Shown here piece by piece: positions 33,952-42,821 of a stretch of 52,800 bases of DNA; the first letter of the stretch is position 1, and each line of letters opens with the position of its first letter. The position numbers and the translations under genes are program-made. The notes beneath the pieces were generated by a model. That model did no database searches. It was given only the letters and a program-made list of their open reading frames with translations, and was not told where the DNA came from. Location: the NCBI GenBank assembly GCA_902775475.1, contig CACYME010000018.1, positions 1-52,800 of the forward strand, given 5' to 3'. This stretch comes from an uncultured Prevotellaceae bacterium (GTDB taxonomy: Bacteria; Bacteroidota; Bacteroidia; Bacteroidales; Bacteroidaceae).

Positions 33952-36720
33952 TTAGTGAGCTTCTAACCAGTTGCTGCCGAAGCCGCTGTCGGCCACCAAG
34001 GGCACGGCCAGGGCGAGGGCGCCCTGCATTTCCTCGAGGACGATCTTTTCCACCTGGTCTTTCTCTTCGGGATAGACCGAGAAGTTCAGTTCGTCGTGTA
34101 CCTGCAGGATCATTTTCGAGCGGATGCCCTCCTGCTGGAAGCGCTGCTGGATGCGGATCATGGCCACCTTGATGATGTCGGCAGCGGTGCCCTGGATGGG
34201 GGCGTTGATGGCGTTGCGCTCGGCAAAGCCGCGCACGGTGGCGTTCTGGCTGTTGATGTCGGGCAGATAGCGGCGACGCCCGAAGAGGGTCTCCACATAG
34301 CCCTTTTGGCGGGCCTCCTCCTTCGCCCGTTCCATATAGTCGTGGACGCGTGGGAAGGTCTCGAAGAAGCCGTCGATAAGCAGCTTGGCCTCGTCGCGGC
34401 TGATGTCGAGACGCTCGGCCAGACCGAAAACGGTGATGCCGTAGATGATGCCGAAGTTGGCGCGCTTCGATTTTGTGCGCTCATCGCGTGTCACCTCGTC
34501 GATGGGCTTTTTGTAGATGGTAGAGGCGGTGGCGGCGTGCAGGTCGTGGCCCTCAGTAAAGACGCGAATCATCGCCTCGTCGCCGCTCAGGTGGGCCATC
34601 ACGCGCAGTTCTATCTGGCTGTAGTCGGCCGAGAAGAAAAGGCAGCCGGGTTCGGGCACGAACGCCTTGCGGATTTCCTTGCCGTCCTCGCCACGCACGG
34701 GAATGTTCTGCAGGTTCGGGTCGCTGGAGCTGAGGCGTCCCGTGGCGGTGACGCATTGGTTGAACGAGGTGTGTATATGTCCTGTCTTGGGGTTAATCAG
34801 CGAGGGTAGGTTGTCGACGTAGGTGCTCAGGAGCTTCTTCAGTCCGCGGAAAGCCAGGATGTCGGCCACGATTTCGTGTTTGCCCTGTAGCTGGGTGAGC
34901 ACCTCTTCGCTGGTGACGTACTGCCCGGTCTTGGTCTTCTTCGGTTTTTCCACAATCTTCATCTTGCCGAAGAGGATGTCGCCCACCTGCTTCGGCGAAG
35001 AGATGTTGAACTGCTCGCCGGCCAGCTCGTAGATGCGTGCCTCAATCTCGTTCATGCGTGCGGTGAGGTCCTTCGAGGTCTGCCGCAGCGCGCCGGTGTC
35101 GAGTACCACGCCGTTCATCTCCATCTCGGCCAATACGGGCATCAGGGGCATCTCCATATTATAAAAGAGGTCTTCGCACTCGTGCTTCTTCAGCTCTGTC
35201 TCTAAGCGGTTCTTCAGCTGCAGGGTGATGTCGGCGTCTTCGCAGGCATACTCGTAGACGAGGGTAGGGGAGAGGTCGCGCATCGAGCGCTGGTTCTTAC
35301 CCCGCGGTCCGATGAGCTCATCGATGTGTACCGTTTTGTAGTGAAGGTAGGCCTCGGCCATGAAGTCCATGTTGTGGCGAAGCTCGGGCTGAATGAGATA
35401 GTGGGCAATCATGGTGTCCCACATGGGTCCTTGTAATCGAACGTTATAATTTCTTAAAACTTCTAAATCGTACTTCAGGTTCTGTCCGATTTTCAAAATT
35501 TCGGGATTTTCGTAGAGTGGTTTGAAAATATTAACAATCTTTATAGCCTCTTCACGATTGGCTGGAATGGGCACATAAAACGCCTCGTGTTCCTCCACTG
35601 AGAAGCTCAAACCGACTAATTCGGCCTCTATCGGGTGAGTTGAGGTCGTTTCCGTGTCTAAACTCAAAATTTTTTTTGTAAAAAAATAAGAACAAATTTT
35701 GCTCATTTCCTCCTCACTATCAACGAGTTGGTAGTTGTGAGGGGTCGATTTAAGGCCCTCAAAACTCGAAAATTTTGAATCGCCTGCCTCCTCGGTCGCA
35801 AATTCTTCAAAGAGAGAGAGCTCAGAATTAGCAGTTTTTGGTTTCTTTTCTGTTTTTTTAAGGATTCGCTCGGCTAAGGACTTAAACTCAAGTTCGGCGA
35901 AGAGTTTTCCCAATTTTTCCTGATCGGGCTCCTGCAAGACGAGGTCGTCGAGATGGAGGTCGACGGGAACGTCGGTTTTGATGGTAGCCAGGAAATAGGA
36001 CATGCGGATGTCGTCGATGTGTTCTTCCACTTTCTTCTTCAACGCTCCCTTCAGTTCGCTGGTGCGGTTGAGCAGTTCCTCGACGCTGTTGAACTCTTTG
36101 ATGATTTTCGCTGCCGTCTTCTCGCCAACACCGGGACAGCCTGGAAAGTTGTCGGCTGAGTCGCCCATCAGCGCCAGCAAGTCGATGACCTGAGAAGGAG
36201 AAGTGATGTCATACTTGGCGCACACCTCCTGGGGGCCCATCACCTCGTAGCCACCGCCGTGGCGAGGTCGGAAGATGCGAACGCGCTCACTGACCAGCTG
36301 GCCGTAGTCCTTGTCGGGCGTAAGCATATAGGTTTCCAAATTCTCGATGGAATCGGCCTTTTTTGCCAGTGTACCAATCACGTCGTCGGCCTCGAAGCCG
36401 TCGGCTTGCAGCACCGGAATGTTCCATGCGGCCAGCAGCTTTTTGATGATGGGAACGGCCTTGCGGATGTCCTCGGGCGTTGCTTCGCGTTGTGCCTTGT
36501 AGGCAGGGAAGGCCTCGCTGCGGAAAGTGGGACCGTGGGGGTCGAAGGCAACGCCGAGATAGCGTGGCTGTTCCTTCTCAATGACTTCCTGCAGTGTGTT
36601 CACGAAGCCGATGATGGCACTGGTGTTGAGACCCTTCGAATTGATGCGAGGGTTCTTGATGAATGCGTAATAGGAGCGATAGATGAGGGCATACGCATCG
36701 AGTAAAAAGAGTTTATCCAT
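33952..36720 (-). CDS. polA: DNA polymerase I PolA
   Basis: This 922-residue protein combines a 5'-3' exonuclease (MDKLFLLDAYALIYRSYYAF, DSADNFPGCPGVGEKTA), a 3'-5' exonuclease domain (LSLDTETTSTHP) and a polymerase domain (RGEDGKEIRKAF, FSADYSQIELRVMAHLSGD, ILQVHDELNFSV). It fills gaps after Okazaki-primer removal and excision repair. The start at 36720 begins at the conserved MDKLFLLD. It is divergent from the polyprenyl synthase gene, with 88 bases between them. The 3' end lies 17 bases before the broken S8 peptidase. Confidence 0.97.
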   Translation of the reverse strand: MDKLFLLDAYALIYRSYYAFIKNPRINSKGLNTSAIIGFVNTLQEVIEKEQPRYLGVAFDPHGPTFRSEAFPAYKAQREATPEDIRKAVPIIKKLLAAWNIPVLQADGFEADDVIGTLAKKADSIENLETYMLTPDKDYGQLVSERVRIFRPRHGGGYEVMGPQEVCAKYDITSPSQVIDLLALMGDSADNFPGCPGVGEKTAAKIIKEFNSVEELLNRTSELKGALKKKVEEHIDDIRMSYFLATIKTDVPVDLHLDDLVLQEPDQEKLGKLFAELEFKSLAERILKKTEKKPKTANSELSLFEEFATEEAGDSKFSSFEGLKSTPHNYQLVDSEEEMSKICSYFFTKKILSLDTETTSTHPIEAELVGLSFSVEEHEAFYVPIPANREEAIKIVNIFKPLYENPEILKIGQNLKYDLEVLRNYNVRLQGPMWDTMIAHYLIQPELRHNMDFMAEAYLHYKTVHIDELIGPRGKNQRSMRDLSPTLVYEYACEDADITLQLKNRLETELKKHECEDLFYNMEMPLMPVLAEMEMNGVVLDTGALRQTSKDLTARMNEIEARIYELAGEQFNISSPKQVGDILFGKMKIVEKPKKTKTGQYVTSEEVLTQLQGKHEIVADILAFRGLKKLLSTYVDNLPSLINPKTGHIHTSFNQCVTATGRLSSSDPNLQNIPVRGEDGKEIRKAFVPEPGCLFFSADYSQIELRVMAHLSGDEAMIRVFTEGHDLHAATASTIYKKPIDEVTRDERTKSKRANFGIIYGITVFGLAERLDISRDEAKLLIDGFFETFPRVHDYMERAKEEARQKGYVETLFGRRRYLPDINSQNATVRGFAERNAINAPIQGTAADIIKVAMIRIQQRFQQEGIRSKMILQVHDELNFSVYPEEKDQVEKIVLEEMQGALALAVPLVADSGFGSNWLEAH

Positions 36721-36782
36721 ACCTATTTTGTAATTTTGGCGTAAAATTACTAAAAAAATTCTCAACTTTCGGATATTTTGCG

Positions 36783-36790
36783 TAATTTTG
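36783..36790 (+). promoter_or_regulatory. -7 promoter element for the polyprenyl synthase
   Basis: TAATTTTG is 18 bases before the ATG at 36809 and lies within the divergent polA/ispB spacer. Confidence 0.6.
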
Positions 36791-36808
36791 TATCAAAATT
36801 CTGAAAGA

Positions 36809-37786
36809 ATGGATTCTTTAACCCAAATTAAGTGCCCGATTGCACTCGAATTTGATGAATTCGAGAAGCGGTTCAACTTGGCGATGACCCACCGTGAAGG
36901 GTTGTTGGCCAGCGTTTTGGCTCACATCAATCAACGAGGTGGCAAGCGGATGCGCCCGATTCTGACATTGCTGATGGCCAAGAATTTCGGTGAGATAAAT
37001 GAAGTGACTCTTAACGCTTCACTCGCGCTGGAACTGCTGCATACAGCCACGCTGGTTCACGATGATGTGGTCGACGAGAGCGATGAGCGTCGCGGTCAGC
37101 CGTCGGTGAATGCTTCTTTTAATAATAAGGTGGCGGTGCTTGTAGGCGATTATATTCTGTCCACCGCGCTGCTTCATGTGTCGAAGACTTGTAATCCCCT
37201 GATTGTAGAGAACCTTTCTCGTCTTGGTCAGACTTTGGCTTCTGGCGAAATCTTGCAGCTGTCGAACATCAAGAACAATGATTTTTCAGAAGACGACTAT
37301 TACTCGGTCATTCACAAGAAGACGGCATCGCTGTTTGAATCGTGCGCCATTCAAGGCTGTCTTTCCGTTGGAGCTACTGCAGAGCAGGTGGAGAAGGCCC
37401 GTAAGTTTGGCTGTGCACTGGGTATGATGTTCCAGATTCGAGACGATATTTTCGACTATTACGACTCGCGTGAGATAGGAAAGCCCACGGGTAACGATAT
37501 GGCAGAGGGCAAGCTCACTTTGCCGGTGCTCTATGCGCTCAATAATTCCAACTATGAGTCGATGGTGAACCTGGCCAAGAAGGTGAAAGCTGGTACGATT
37601 AATGCCGATGAAATCGCCGTTCTTGTGGAATTTGCCAAGCAATATGGCGGAATAGCTTACGCCGAGCAGCGCATGAAAGATTTCTACGACGAAGCGATGG
37701 TTTTTGTTGATGAATGTGTGAAAAAAGCCGATCTGCGCCAGTCGCTTGTGACCTATCTTGACTATGTGATGAAACGAAATTATTAG
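36809..37786 (+). CDS. ispB: Polyprenyl diphosphate synthase (trans, IspB-like)
   Basis: This 325-residue enzyme of the trans-prenyltransferase family extends FPP with IPP to make the long side chain of menaquinone. The first Asp-rich motif is DDVVDESDERRGQPS, the second is DDIFDYYDSREIGKPTGND, and HTATLVHDD precedes the first. The start at 36809 is used because the longer frame begins inside the promoter with TTG. Chain length (octa- or nona-prenyl) cannot be read with confidence. The quinone link fits the frdCAB fumarate reductase in this window. Confidence 0.93.
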   Translation: MDSLTQIKCPIALEFDEFEKRFNLAMTHREGLLASVLAHINQRGGKRMRPILTLLMAKNFGEINEVTLNASLALELLHTATLVHDDVVDESDERRGQPSVNASFNNKVAVLVGDYILSTALLHVSKTCNPLIVENLSRLGQTLASGEILQLSNIKNNDFSEDDYYSVIHKKTASLFESCAIQGCLSVGATAEQVEKARKFGCALGMMFQIRDDIFDYYDSREIGKPTGNDMAEGKLTLPVLYALNNSNYESMVNLAKKVKAGTINADEIAVLVEFAKQYGGIAYAEQRMKDFYDEAMVFVDECVKKADLRQSLVTYLDYVMKRNY

Positions 37787-37839
37787 CCCCATACCCTCCC
37801 TGTGAGGGTGTTTTCGATTTGTTTTACCATAATCGAAGA

Positions 37840-37874
37840 GAGCCATCCTACGGGTTAGGATGGCTCGATTTTTT
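37840..37874. terminator. Intrinsic terminator between ispB and deoC
   Basis: The arms gagccatccta (37840-37850) and taggatggctc (37856-37866) form a perfect 11-bp stem followed by gattttttg. It lies between the convergent ispB and deoC genes and may serve both. Confidence 0.8.
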
Positions 37875-37889
37875 GTTGTTTGCTTTAGC

Positions 37890-38792
37890 TTAGAAGAACT
37901 TCGTCTCCTGGCCGATGACCTCGCTGAGTAACAGGTTAGCCAGACGGCTGGTGCCCAGTCTGAGCCACTTGTTTGTCAGCCATTTCTCACCCAGCACCTC
38001 TTTCACAATGGTGTAGTAGATGAGGGCATCCATCACCGAATTGAGGCCACCGGCAGGCTTGAAACCTATCTGAATGCCAGTTTCATCGTAGTATTCCTTG
38101 ATAGCCTGGCACATCACGTAGGCTGCCTCGGGTGTGGCGGCGGGCTTCTCCTTACCGGTTGACGTCTTGATGTAGTCGGCGCCGGCATACATGGCTAATA
38201 GCGAGGCAATCTTGATGTTCTTGGCCGTGCCGAGCATACCTGTCTCGAGAATGACCTTCATGTCGTGCTCGCCGCAGGCTTCCTTCTGCTGCTGAATCTC
38301 GTCGACAACGGTTTCGTAGTCGCCCTCTAAGAACGAGCCGACAGGCTGCACGATGTCTATCTCTGTGGCACCATCCTTAATGGCCAATGCGGTCTCCACG
38401 GTCTTTACCTCAATGAGGCTTTGCGACGAAGGAAAACTGCCTGATACACAAGCTATTTCTACGCCGTCAACCTCTAATGTTTCGGCAACGGTGCGGGCAA
38501 ATCGCGGATAGACGCAAATGGTGGCTACGTGGGGTAGGTCGGGGTAGGCTTCATCGAACTGGTTCACCTTCTCTGTGAAGGCCATCACGCTTGTGTCGGA
38601 GTCCGTGGTCTTCAGCGTTGTCAGTTCTACGCTTCCCATCAGGAACTTCTTTACCTCAACGGTGTCATTTTCGTGCACTTTCTCGGCAATGATTTTCTGC
38701 ACTGCCTGCTGCACTTCCTCGTCGGTGATGTCGAGGTTATACTTCTTCAGAGCTTCTTCAATTTTGCTCGAATCTTTCTTTTTTTCTTCCAT
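37890..38792 (-). CDS. deoC: Deoxyribose-phosphate aldolase DeoC
   Basis: This 300-residue enzyme splits deoxyribose 5-phosphate into glyceraldehyde 3-phosphate and acetaldehyde. The Schiff-base lysine is in YIKTSTGKEKPAAT, with GATEIDIVQPVGSF upstream and FKPAGGLN downstream. It is longer than the usual 220-260 residues because of a charged N-terminal extension of about 60 residues. It follows mazG by 23 bases in the dtd-mazG-deoC unit. Confidence 0.95.
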   Translation of the reverse strand: MEEKKKDSSKIEEALKKYNLDITDEEVQQAVQKIIAEKVHENDTVEVKKFLMGSVELTTLKTTDSDTSVMAFTEKVNQFDEAYPDLPHVATICVYPRFARTVAETLEVDGVEIACVSGSFPSSQSLIEVKTVETALAIKDGATEIDIVQPVGSFLEGDYETVVDEIQQQKEACGEHDMKVILETGMLGTAKNIKIASLLAMYAGADYIKTSTGKEKPAATPEAAYVMCQAIKEYYDETGIQIGFKPAGGLNSVMDALIYYTIVKEVLGEKWLTNKWLRLGTSRLANLLLSEVIGQETKFF

Positions 38793-38815
38793 ATTTCTGT
38801 TATTCTGGTTAGTGA

Positions 38816-39142
38816 TTATGCTTGTAGCTTTGGGTTTGCAATGTGGCGGAGAGAGTCACGCTGGGTCTTCTTTTCGATAGATTTTTCCAGCTCCTCGGTC
38901 AGGTCTACACCCGTCTGATTGGCTAAGCAGAGTAGCACCCACAGCACGTCGGCCATCTCTTCGCCAAGGTTGTCCTTTTCTCCTGCCTTAAACGACTGGT
39001 CGCCGTATTTTCGGGCGATGACACGAGCCAGTTCACCGACCTCCTCGGTCAGTACGGCCATGTTGGTCAGTTCTGAGAAATACCTTACACCGTATTCTTT
39101 AATCCACTGGTCTACTGCAGTTTGCGCTTCTTTGATGGTCAT
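38816..39142 (-). CDS. MazG-like nucleotide pyrophosphohydrolase
   Basis: This 108-residue all-alpha NTP pyrophosphatase has the metal-binding EExxE..E..D pattern: LTEEVGELARVI, then GEEMADVLWVLL. Members of this family hydrolyse dNTPs or damaged nucleotides. It starts four bases after dtd stops and is clearly in the same operon. Confidence 0.9.
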   Translation of the reverse strand: MTIKEAQTAVDQWIKEYGVRYFSELTNMAVLTEEVGELARVIARKYGDQSFKAGEKDNLGEEMADVLWVLLCLANQTGVDLTEELEKSIEKKTQRDSLRHIANPKLQA

Positions 39143-39146
39143 GTTC

Positions 39147-39599
39147 TTATTCCTTGTTTTTCGTGTCCATACAGATAGTGACTGGGCCGTCGTTCAGCAG
39201 ACTCACTTGCATGTCAGCACCGAATTCACCCGTTCCAACAGGTCGGCCGATGGCTTCCCCCAACTGTTTACAGAAGGCCTCGTAGAGGGGAATGGAATGC
39301 TCGTGAGAGCCAGCCCGGAACCACGACGGTCGGTTGCCTTTCTTGTAGCTGGCGTAGAGCGTGAACTGGCTAACAACCAGGCAGTTGCCCCCAACATCTA
39401 TAATGCTTTTGTTCATAACATGCTGCTCGTCGTCAAAGACGCGCAATGCGGCTATTTTCCTGACGAGCCAGTCAACATCTTCCATGCTGTCTTCTTCGCA
39501 TACGCCCAGCAGAATAAGAAACCCTTGCTCTATTTGGCTCTTGACGCTACCCTTAATGGTGACGCTGGCGTGGCTCACTCTCTGTATTACTGTTCTCAT
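39147..39599 (-). CDS. dtd: D-aminoacyl-tRNA deacylase Dtd
   Basis: This 150-residue enzyme removes D-amino acids wrongly attached to tRNA. The motifs are MRTVIQRVSHASV, SQFTLYASYKKGNRPSW and NDGPVTI (the GP motif that gives chiral selectivity). The start at 39599 begins with the conserved MRTVIQRV and lies only four bases after the TATCTTTG promoter element, so the transcript is probably leaderless or nearly so. It is the first gene of dtd-mazG-deoC. Confidence 0.95.
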   Translation of the reverse strand: MRTVIQRVSHASVTIKGSVKSQIEQGFLILLGVCEEDSMEDVDWLVRKIAALRVFDDEQHVMNKSIIDVGGNCLVVSQFTLYASYKKGNRPSWFRAGSHEHSIPLYEAFCKQLGEAIGRPVGTGEFGADMQVSLLNDGPVTICMDTKNKE

Positions 39600-39603
39600 G
39601 TTG

Positions 39604-39611
39604 CAAAGATA
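39604..39611 (-). promoter_or_regulatory. -7 promoter element directly before dtd
   Basis: TATCTTTG ends four bases before the dtd ATG. Confidence 0.6.
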
Positions 39612-40281
39612 CAAACTATTTTCTATATCTCCAAAATTTATGTTGAGGAACATACTAATTTTTTAATAAGTTGAACTTAATAATGATATACTTGTATATT
39701 TTATAATTTGTATCTTATATTACTCAATTTTCTGTTGTCGTCTCTATGTAAGTTACAATTTGAAGGTGCATCTACTGGTATGAATCTGAATTTTTGTTAA
39801 TTCTGTTCCCAAAATGAACATTTAACCCCCTCTAAATTTTGAAATTTCTGAGCGAGAAAATTTTTGGCTGATAATACGCGAGTTTTGAGATGGTTAACAA
39901 AGTGGCTGAACTATAGTTATTTATACCTTTTTAGCCAAAAAAAGTCATCGATTTGCAGAAAAAAGTCAACGCCAAATTTTCAAAAGTCAACGCCTTTTGA
40001 AAATTTGGCGTTCTTACTGAAGGAGGTTTAGTCACAAAAAAATTCTAAAAAAATGCTAAATATTTGCACAGAATAGGTGTGTATGTGCAAATTTAAGCCT
40101 AATTTCTCTTACCTTTGTGTGGCGAAAAAGCATCTTATCTTCTTGAAAAGGCCTTTTTTTGAGCTAAAATGACTCCTCATCCTGAACGTTTTTTTGTGGA
40201 GTTTTTGAACATTATTTTCAGTAATAATCCGTAAGTTCACCATCCGATAAGCACTATTTATATCAGTTTTCAATCCCTTTG
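39612..40281. other. Spacer between dtd and uvrC
   Basis: It holds repeat copy D (about 39830-40060) and a plus-strand TACCTTTG element at 40110-40117 followed after about 30 bases by aaaaggccttttttt. I see no gene. Confidence 0.6.
39830..40060 (-). repeat. Dispersed intergenic repeat, copy D (inverted)
   Basis: Read on the minus strand it matches copy A in several blocks: tcaaaactcgcgtatt, cagccaaaaattttc and the gtcaacgcc core. The core is rearranged: aacgccaaattttcaaaa and its exact complement form an 18-bp stem around the loop gtcaacgcc (about 39970-40014). Confidence 0.7.
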
Positions 40282-42126
40282 TTATGCCTTGTCATCTTCC
40301 TGTTTCTGATGGAAATGCTCATAGATAATTTTGGCTTTGGCTTGACCTATCACTTCAGTCAGCGTAGTGAGGTCGGCTTCACGAATTTTTCGAACCGATT
40401 TTAGCCTGTTTAGGAGTTCATCTCGAGTCTTGGGGCCGATGCCCTTGATGTTGTCAAGTTCGCTGTTCAGGGCGTGCTTTGAGCGTTTGTCGCGGTGGAA
40501 GGTGATGGCAAAGCGGTGTACCTCGTCTTGCAGTTGTGTGAGCACATGGAAAAGCTCGCTATCGGTCTTCAGTGCCACTGATAGGGGAGGGAAGCCGTAG
40601 AGCAGTTCGTTGGTGCGGTGTTTGTCGTTTTTCGCAAGGCCAGCAATGGGTATATCGAGGTTCAGTTCGTCTTGTATAACCTCGCGTATCACCTCCATCT
40701 GGCCTTTGCCACCGTCGGCCACGATGAGGTCGGGTAGGGGCTGTTCCTCTTCCATCAGACGGCTGTAGCGGCGATGCACAACCTCCTTCATCGACGCATA
40801 GTCGTCAGGTCCTACTACTGTCTTGATATTGAAGTGTTTATAGTCTTTTTTTGAGGGTTTCATGGCCTTGAAAACTACGCAAGAAGCAACTGCATCGGAA
40901 CCGCTAATATTGGAGTTGTCGAAGCATTCAATATGATAGGGTAGTTTAGGCAGATGCAGCTTGTCCTGTAGCTCCTTCATCAGTCTTGTTTGCTTTTGTT
41001 CTGGGTTTAGTTTCTCTGCCTGTTTCAGACGGTCGAACTTGTATTGTTTGCCGTTCATGATACTGAGGTCGAGCAGTGTTTTTTTGTCGCCTCTCTGTGG
41101 TATGGTGAAGGTTACTCCATCCAGTTCCATGTCCACTTCCTTTGGCACAATTATCTCTTTCGATGTGCTTTTGAAACGCTCACGCAGCTCTATGATACCC
41201 AGTTGCAGCAGTTCTTCGTCGGGTTCGCTCAGCTTCTTCTTATACTCAATCGTAAAACTCTGGTTGATACTGCCGTTTGAGACGTGAATGAAGTTGATGT
41301 AGGCTATTTTCTCGTCGCTCGTTATACTGAACACGTCAACATTGTCTATAGTGTGGCTGACGACCTCGCTCCGCGTGACGAAGCCTTCCAGTGCTATATA
41401 TTTCCGTTTTACTTCCTCTGCTTCCTCAAATCGCAGTTCTTCAGCCAGTTGCTGCATTTCAGCCCGCATCTCGCGCAGGATTTTTCGGGTATTTCCTTTC
41501 AGGATTTCACGTGCTTGCTCAATGTTTTTCTTGTAGTCCTCGTAGCTTTGTTTGGCGGAACACGGCCCTCCACATCTTTTAATATGGTAATCTAAGCAGA
41601 CCCTATATTTCCCTGTTTCTACCCCCTCCTTTGTGATGGGCATGCGGCAGGTGCGAGGATGGTAGAGGTCCTTGATAAGATCAAGCACGGCATACATGGA
41701 GCCAATGTGGGAGTAGGGGCCATAATAGGTCCCCCACTTTTTGTTGATAGTTCGTGTCTTGAATATACGAGGATAGAATTCATTTGTTACGCAGATGCTG
41801 GGGTATGTTTTACCATCCTTTAGCAGAACATTGTAGCGAGGATTGTATTTCTTGATGAGACTGTTCTCTAACAGTAAGGCATCCTCCTCTGTGTTCACCA
41901 CGGTATAGCTGATGTTGTGTATCTTGCTGACCAGCACTTTTGTCTTGAAGCGGTCCACCTCTGTGTGGAAGTAAGACGAGACCCTGGCTTTAAGGTTCTT
42001 CGCCTTACCCACATAGATGATAGTGCCCTCTGCATCGTAGTACTGGTAGCTTCCTGGTTTTTCTGGCAAGCGGCTTACTATACTTTTTAGGTATGCTAAT
42101 CGTTTTTCGTTCTCTTCCTTGGTCAT
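40282..42126 (-). CDS. uvrC: Excinuclease ABC subunit UvrC
   Basis: This 614-residue protein makes both incisions in nucleotide excision repair. The N-terminal GIY-YIG nuclease (GSYQYYDAEGTIIYVGKAKNLKARVSSYF) is followed by the cysteine cluster C-x-C region (CLDYHIKRCGGPC), a UVR domain, the RNase H-like nuclease (IECFDNSNISGSDAVAS and LIVADGGKGQ) and helix-hairpin-helix motifs (IKGIGPKTRDELL). It is the last gene of mnmG-apt-uvrC, separated from apt by a parS-like site. Confidence 0.97.
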   Translation of the reverse strand: MTKEENEKRLAYLKSIVSRLPEKPGSYQYYDAEGTIIYVGKAKNLKARVSSYFHTEVDRFKTKVLVSKIHNISYTVVNTEEDALLLENSLIKKYNPRYNVLLKDGKTYPSICVTNEFYPRIFKTRTINKKWGTYYGPYSHIGSMYAVLDLIKDLYHPRTCRMPITKEGVETGKYRVCLDYHIKRCGGPCSAKQSYEDYKKNIEQAREILKGNTRKILREMRAEMQQLAEELRFEEAEEVKRKYIALEGFVTRSEVVSHTIDNVDVFSITSDEKIAYINFIHVSNGSINQSFTIEYKKKLSEPDEELLQLGIIELRERFKSTSKEIIVPKEVDMELDGVTFTIPQRGDKKTLLDLSIMNGKQYKFDRLKQAEKLNPEQKQTRLMKELQDKLHLPKLPYHIECFDNSNISGSDAVASCVVFKAMKPSKKDYKHFNIKTVVGPDDYASMKEVVHRRYSRLMEEEQPLPDLIVADGGKGQMEVIREVIQDELNLDIPIAGLAKNDKHRTNELLYGFPPLSVALKTDSELFHVLTQLQDEVHRFAITFHRDKRSKHALNSELDNIKGIGPKTRDELLNRLKSVRKIREADLTTLTEVIGQAKAKIIYEHFHQKQEDDKA

Positions 42127-42158
42127 TCCTTAGTTCTATCTCCGTTGATGGTTCTTGA

Positions 42159-42174
42159 TGTTTCACGTGAAACC
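42159..42174. other. parS-like centromere site 1
   Basis: TGTTTCACGTGAAACC matches the conserved ParB-binding site TGTTTCACGTGAAACA at 15 of 16 positions. It lies between uvrC and apt. In most bacteria such sites cluster near the replication origin. Confidence 0.85.
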
Positions 42175-42228
42175 GTTTTGCGTTTCACATCCGATGCTTT
42201 CTACTTGGGCTTTCTTAGTGTAGGAGTT

Positions 42229-42756
42229 TTAGATGGTGAGGAGAGTGGTAAGTTCTATGCCCTGGAAGAGGTTACGGCCATGCAAACCTTCATCGGTTAT
42301 TTCGATAATAAAATTCATGTATGTTTTCTTCGGGTGGAAGTGCTGCACCAGTTTGTAGGCAGCCTTTGCTGTCCCGCCAGTTGCGAGCAAGTCGTCGTGT
42401 ATCAGTACTACGTCGTTCTCATTGATGGAATCAATGTGCATTTCGATGGTGTCAACGCCGTATTCCTTTGTGAACGATTCTTTAATTACCGTTGCTGGCA
42501 GTTTGCCAGGCTTCCTTGCGAGAACGATACCGCAGCCAAGTCTTCCGGCGAGTGCACTGGCCATGACGAAGCCACGGCTCTCGATGCCAACGATTTTGGT
42601 GATGCCCTTGTCTTTGTACTTTTCTTCGAGTTCATCGAGCATAATTTTTACACACTCGGCGTTTTTGTAGAGTGTTGTCACATCGCGGAAATTGATTCCT
42701 TTTTTGGGGAAATCTGGTATACAACGCAGGTTTTCCAGTAATACAGGGTTGTTCAT
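42229..42756 (-). CDS. apt: Adenine phosphoribosyltransferase Apt
   Basis: This 175-residue enzyme salvages adenine to AMP with PRPP. The N-terminal FPKKGINFRDVTTL, the GIESRGFVMASALAGRLGCG block and the PRPP loop VVLIHDDLLATGGTAKA are all present. Both flanking spacers contain parS-like sites. Confidence 0.96.
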   Translation of the reverse strand: MNNPVLLENLRCIPDFPKKGINFRDVTTLYKNAECVKIMLDELEEKYKDKGITKIVGIESRGFVMASALAGRLGCGIVLARKPGKLPATVIKESFTKEYGVDTIEMHIDSINENDVVLIHDDLLATGGTAKAAYKLVQHFHPKKTYMNFIIEITDEGLHGRNLFQGIELTTLLTI

Positions 42757-42788
42757 AATAAAATGGTTATGTTTGAAAAAGTTATGTA

Positions 42789-42804
42789 AGTTTCACGTGA
42801 AACG
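42789..42804. other. parS-like centromere site 2
   Basis: AGTTTCACGTGAAACG contains the 14-base core GTTTCACGTGAAAC of parS, with both outer bases changed. It lies between apt and mnmG, 630 bases from site 1. Confidence 0.8.
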
Positions 42805-42821
42805 GATGTGCTATTTCGCTT

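Noticed and set aside
42145-42741. 198-residue plus-strand open frame
   Set aside because: It is antisense to apt and crosses a parS-like site; it has no protein family features.
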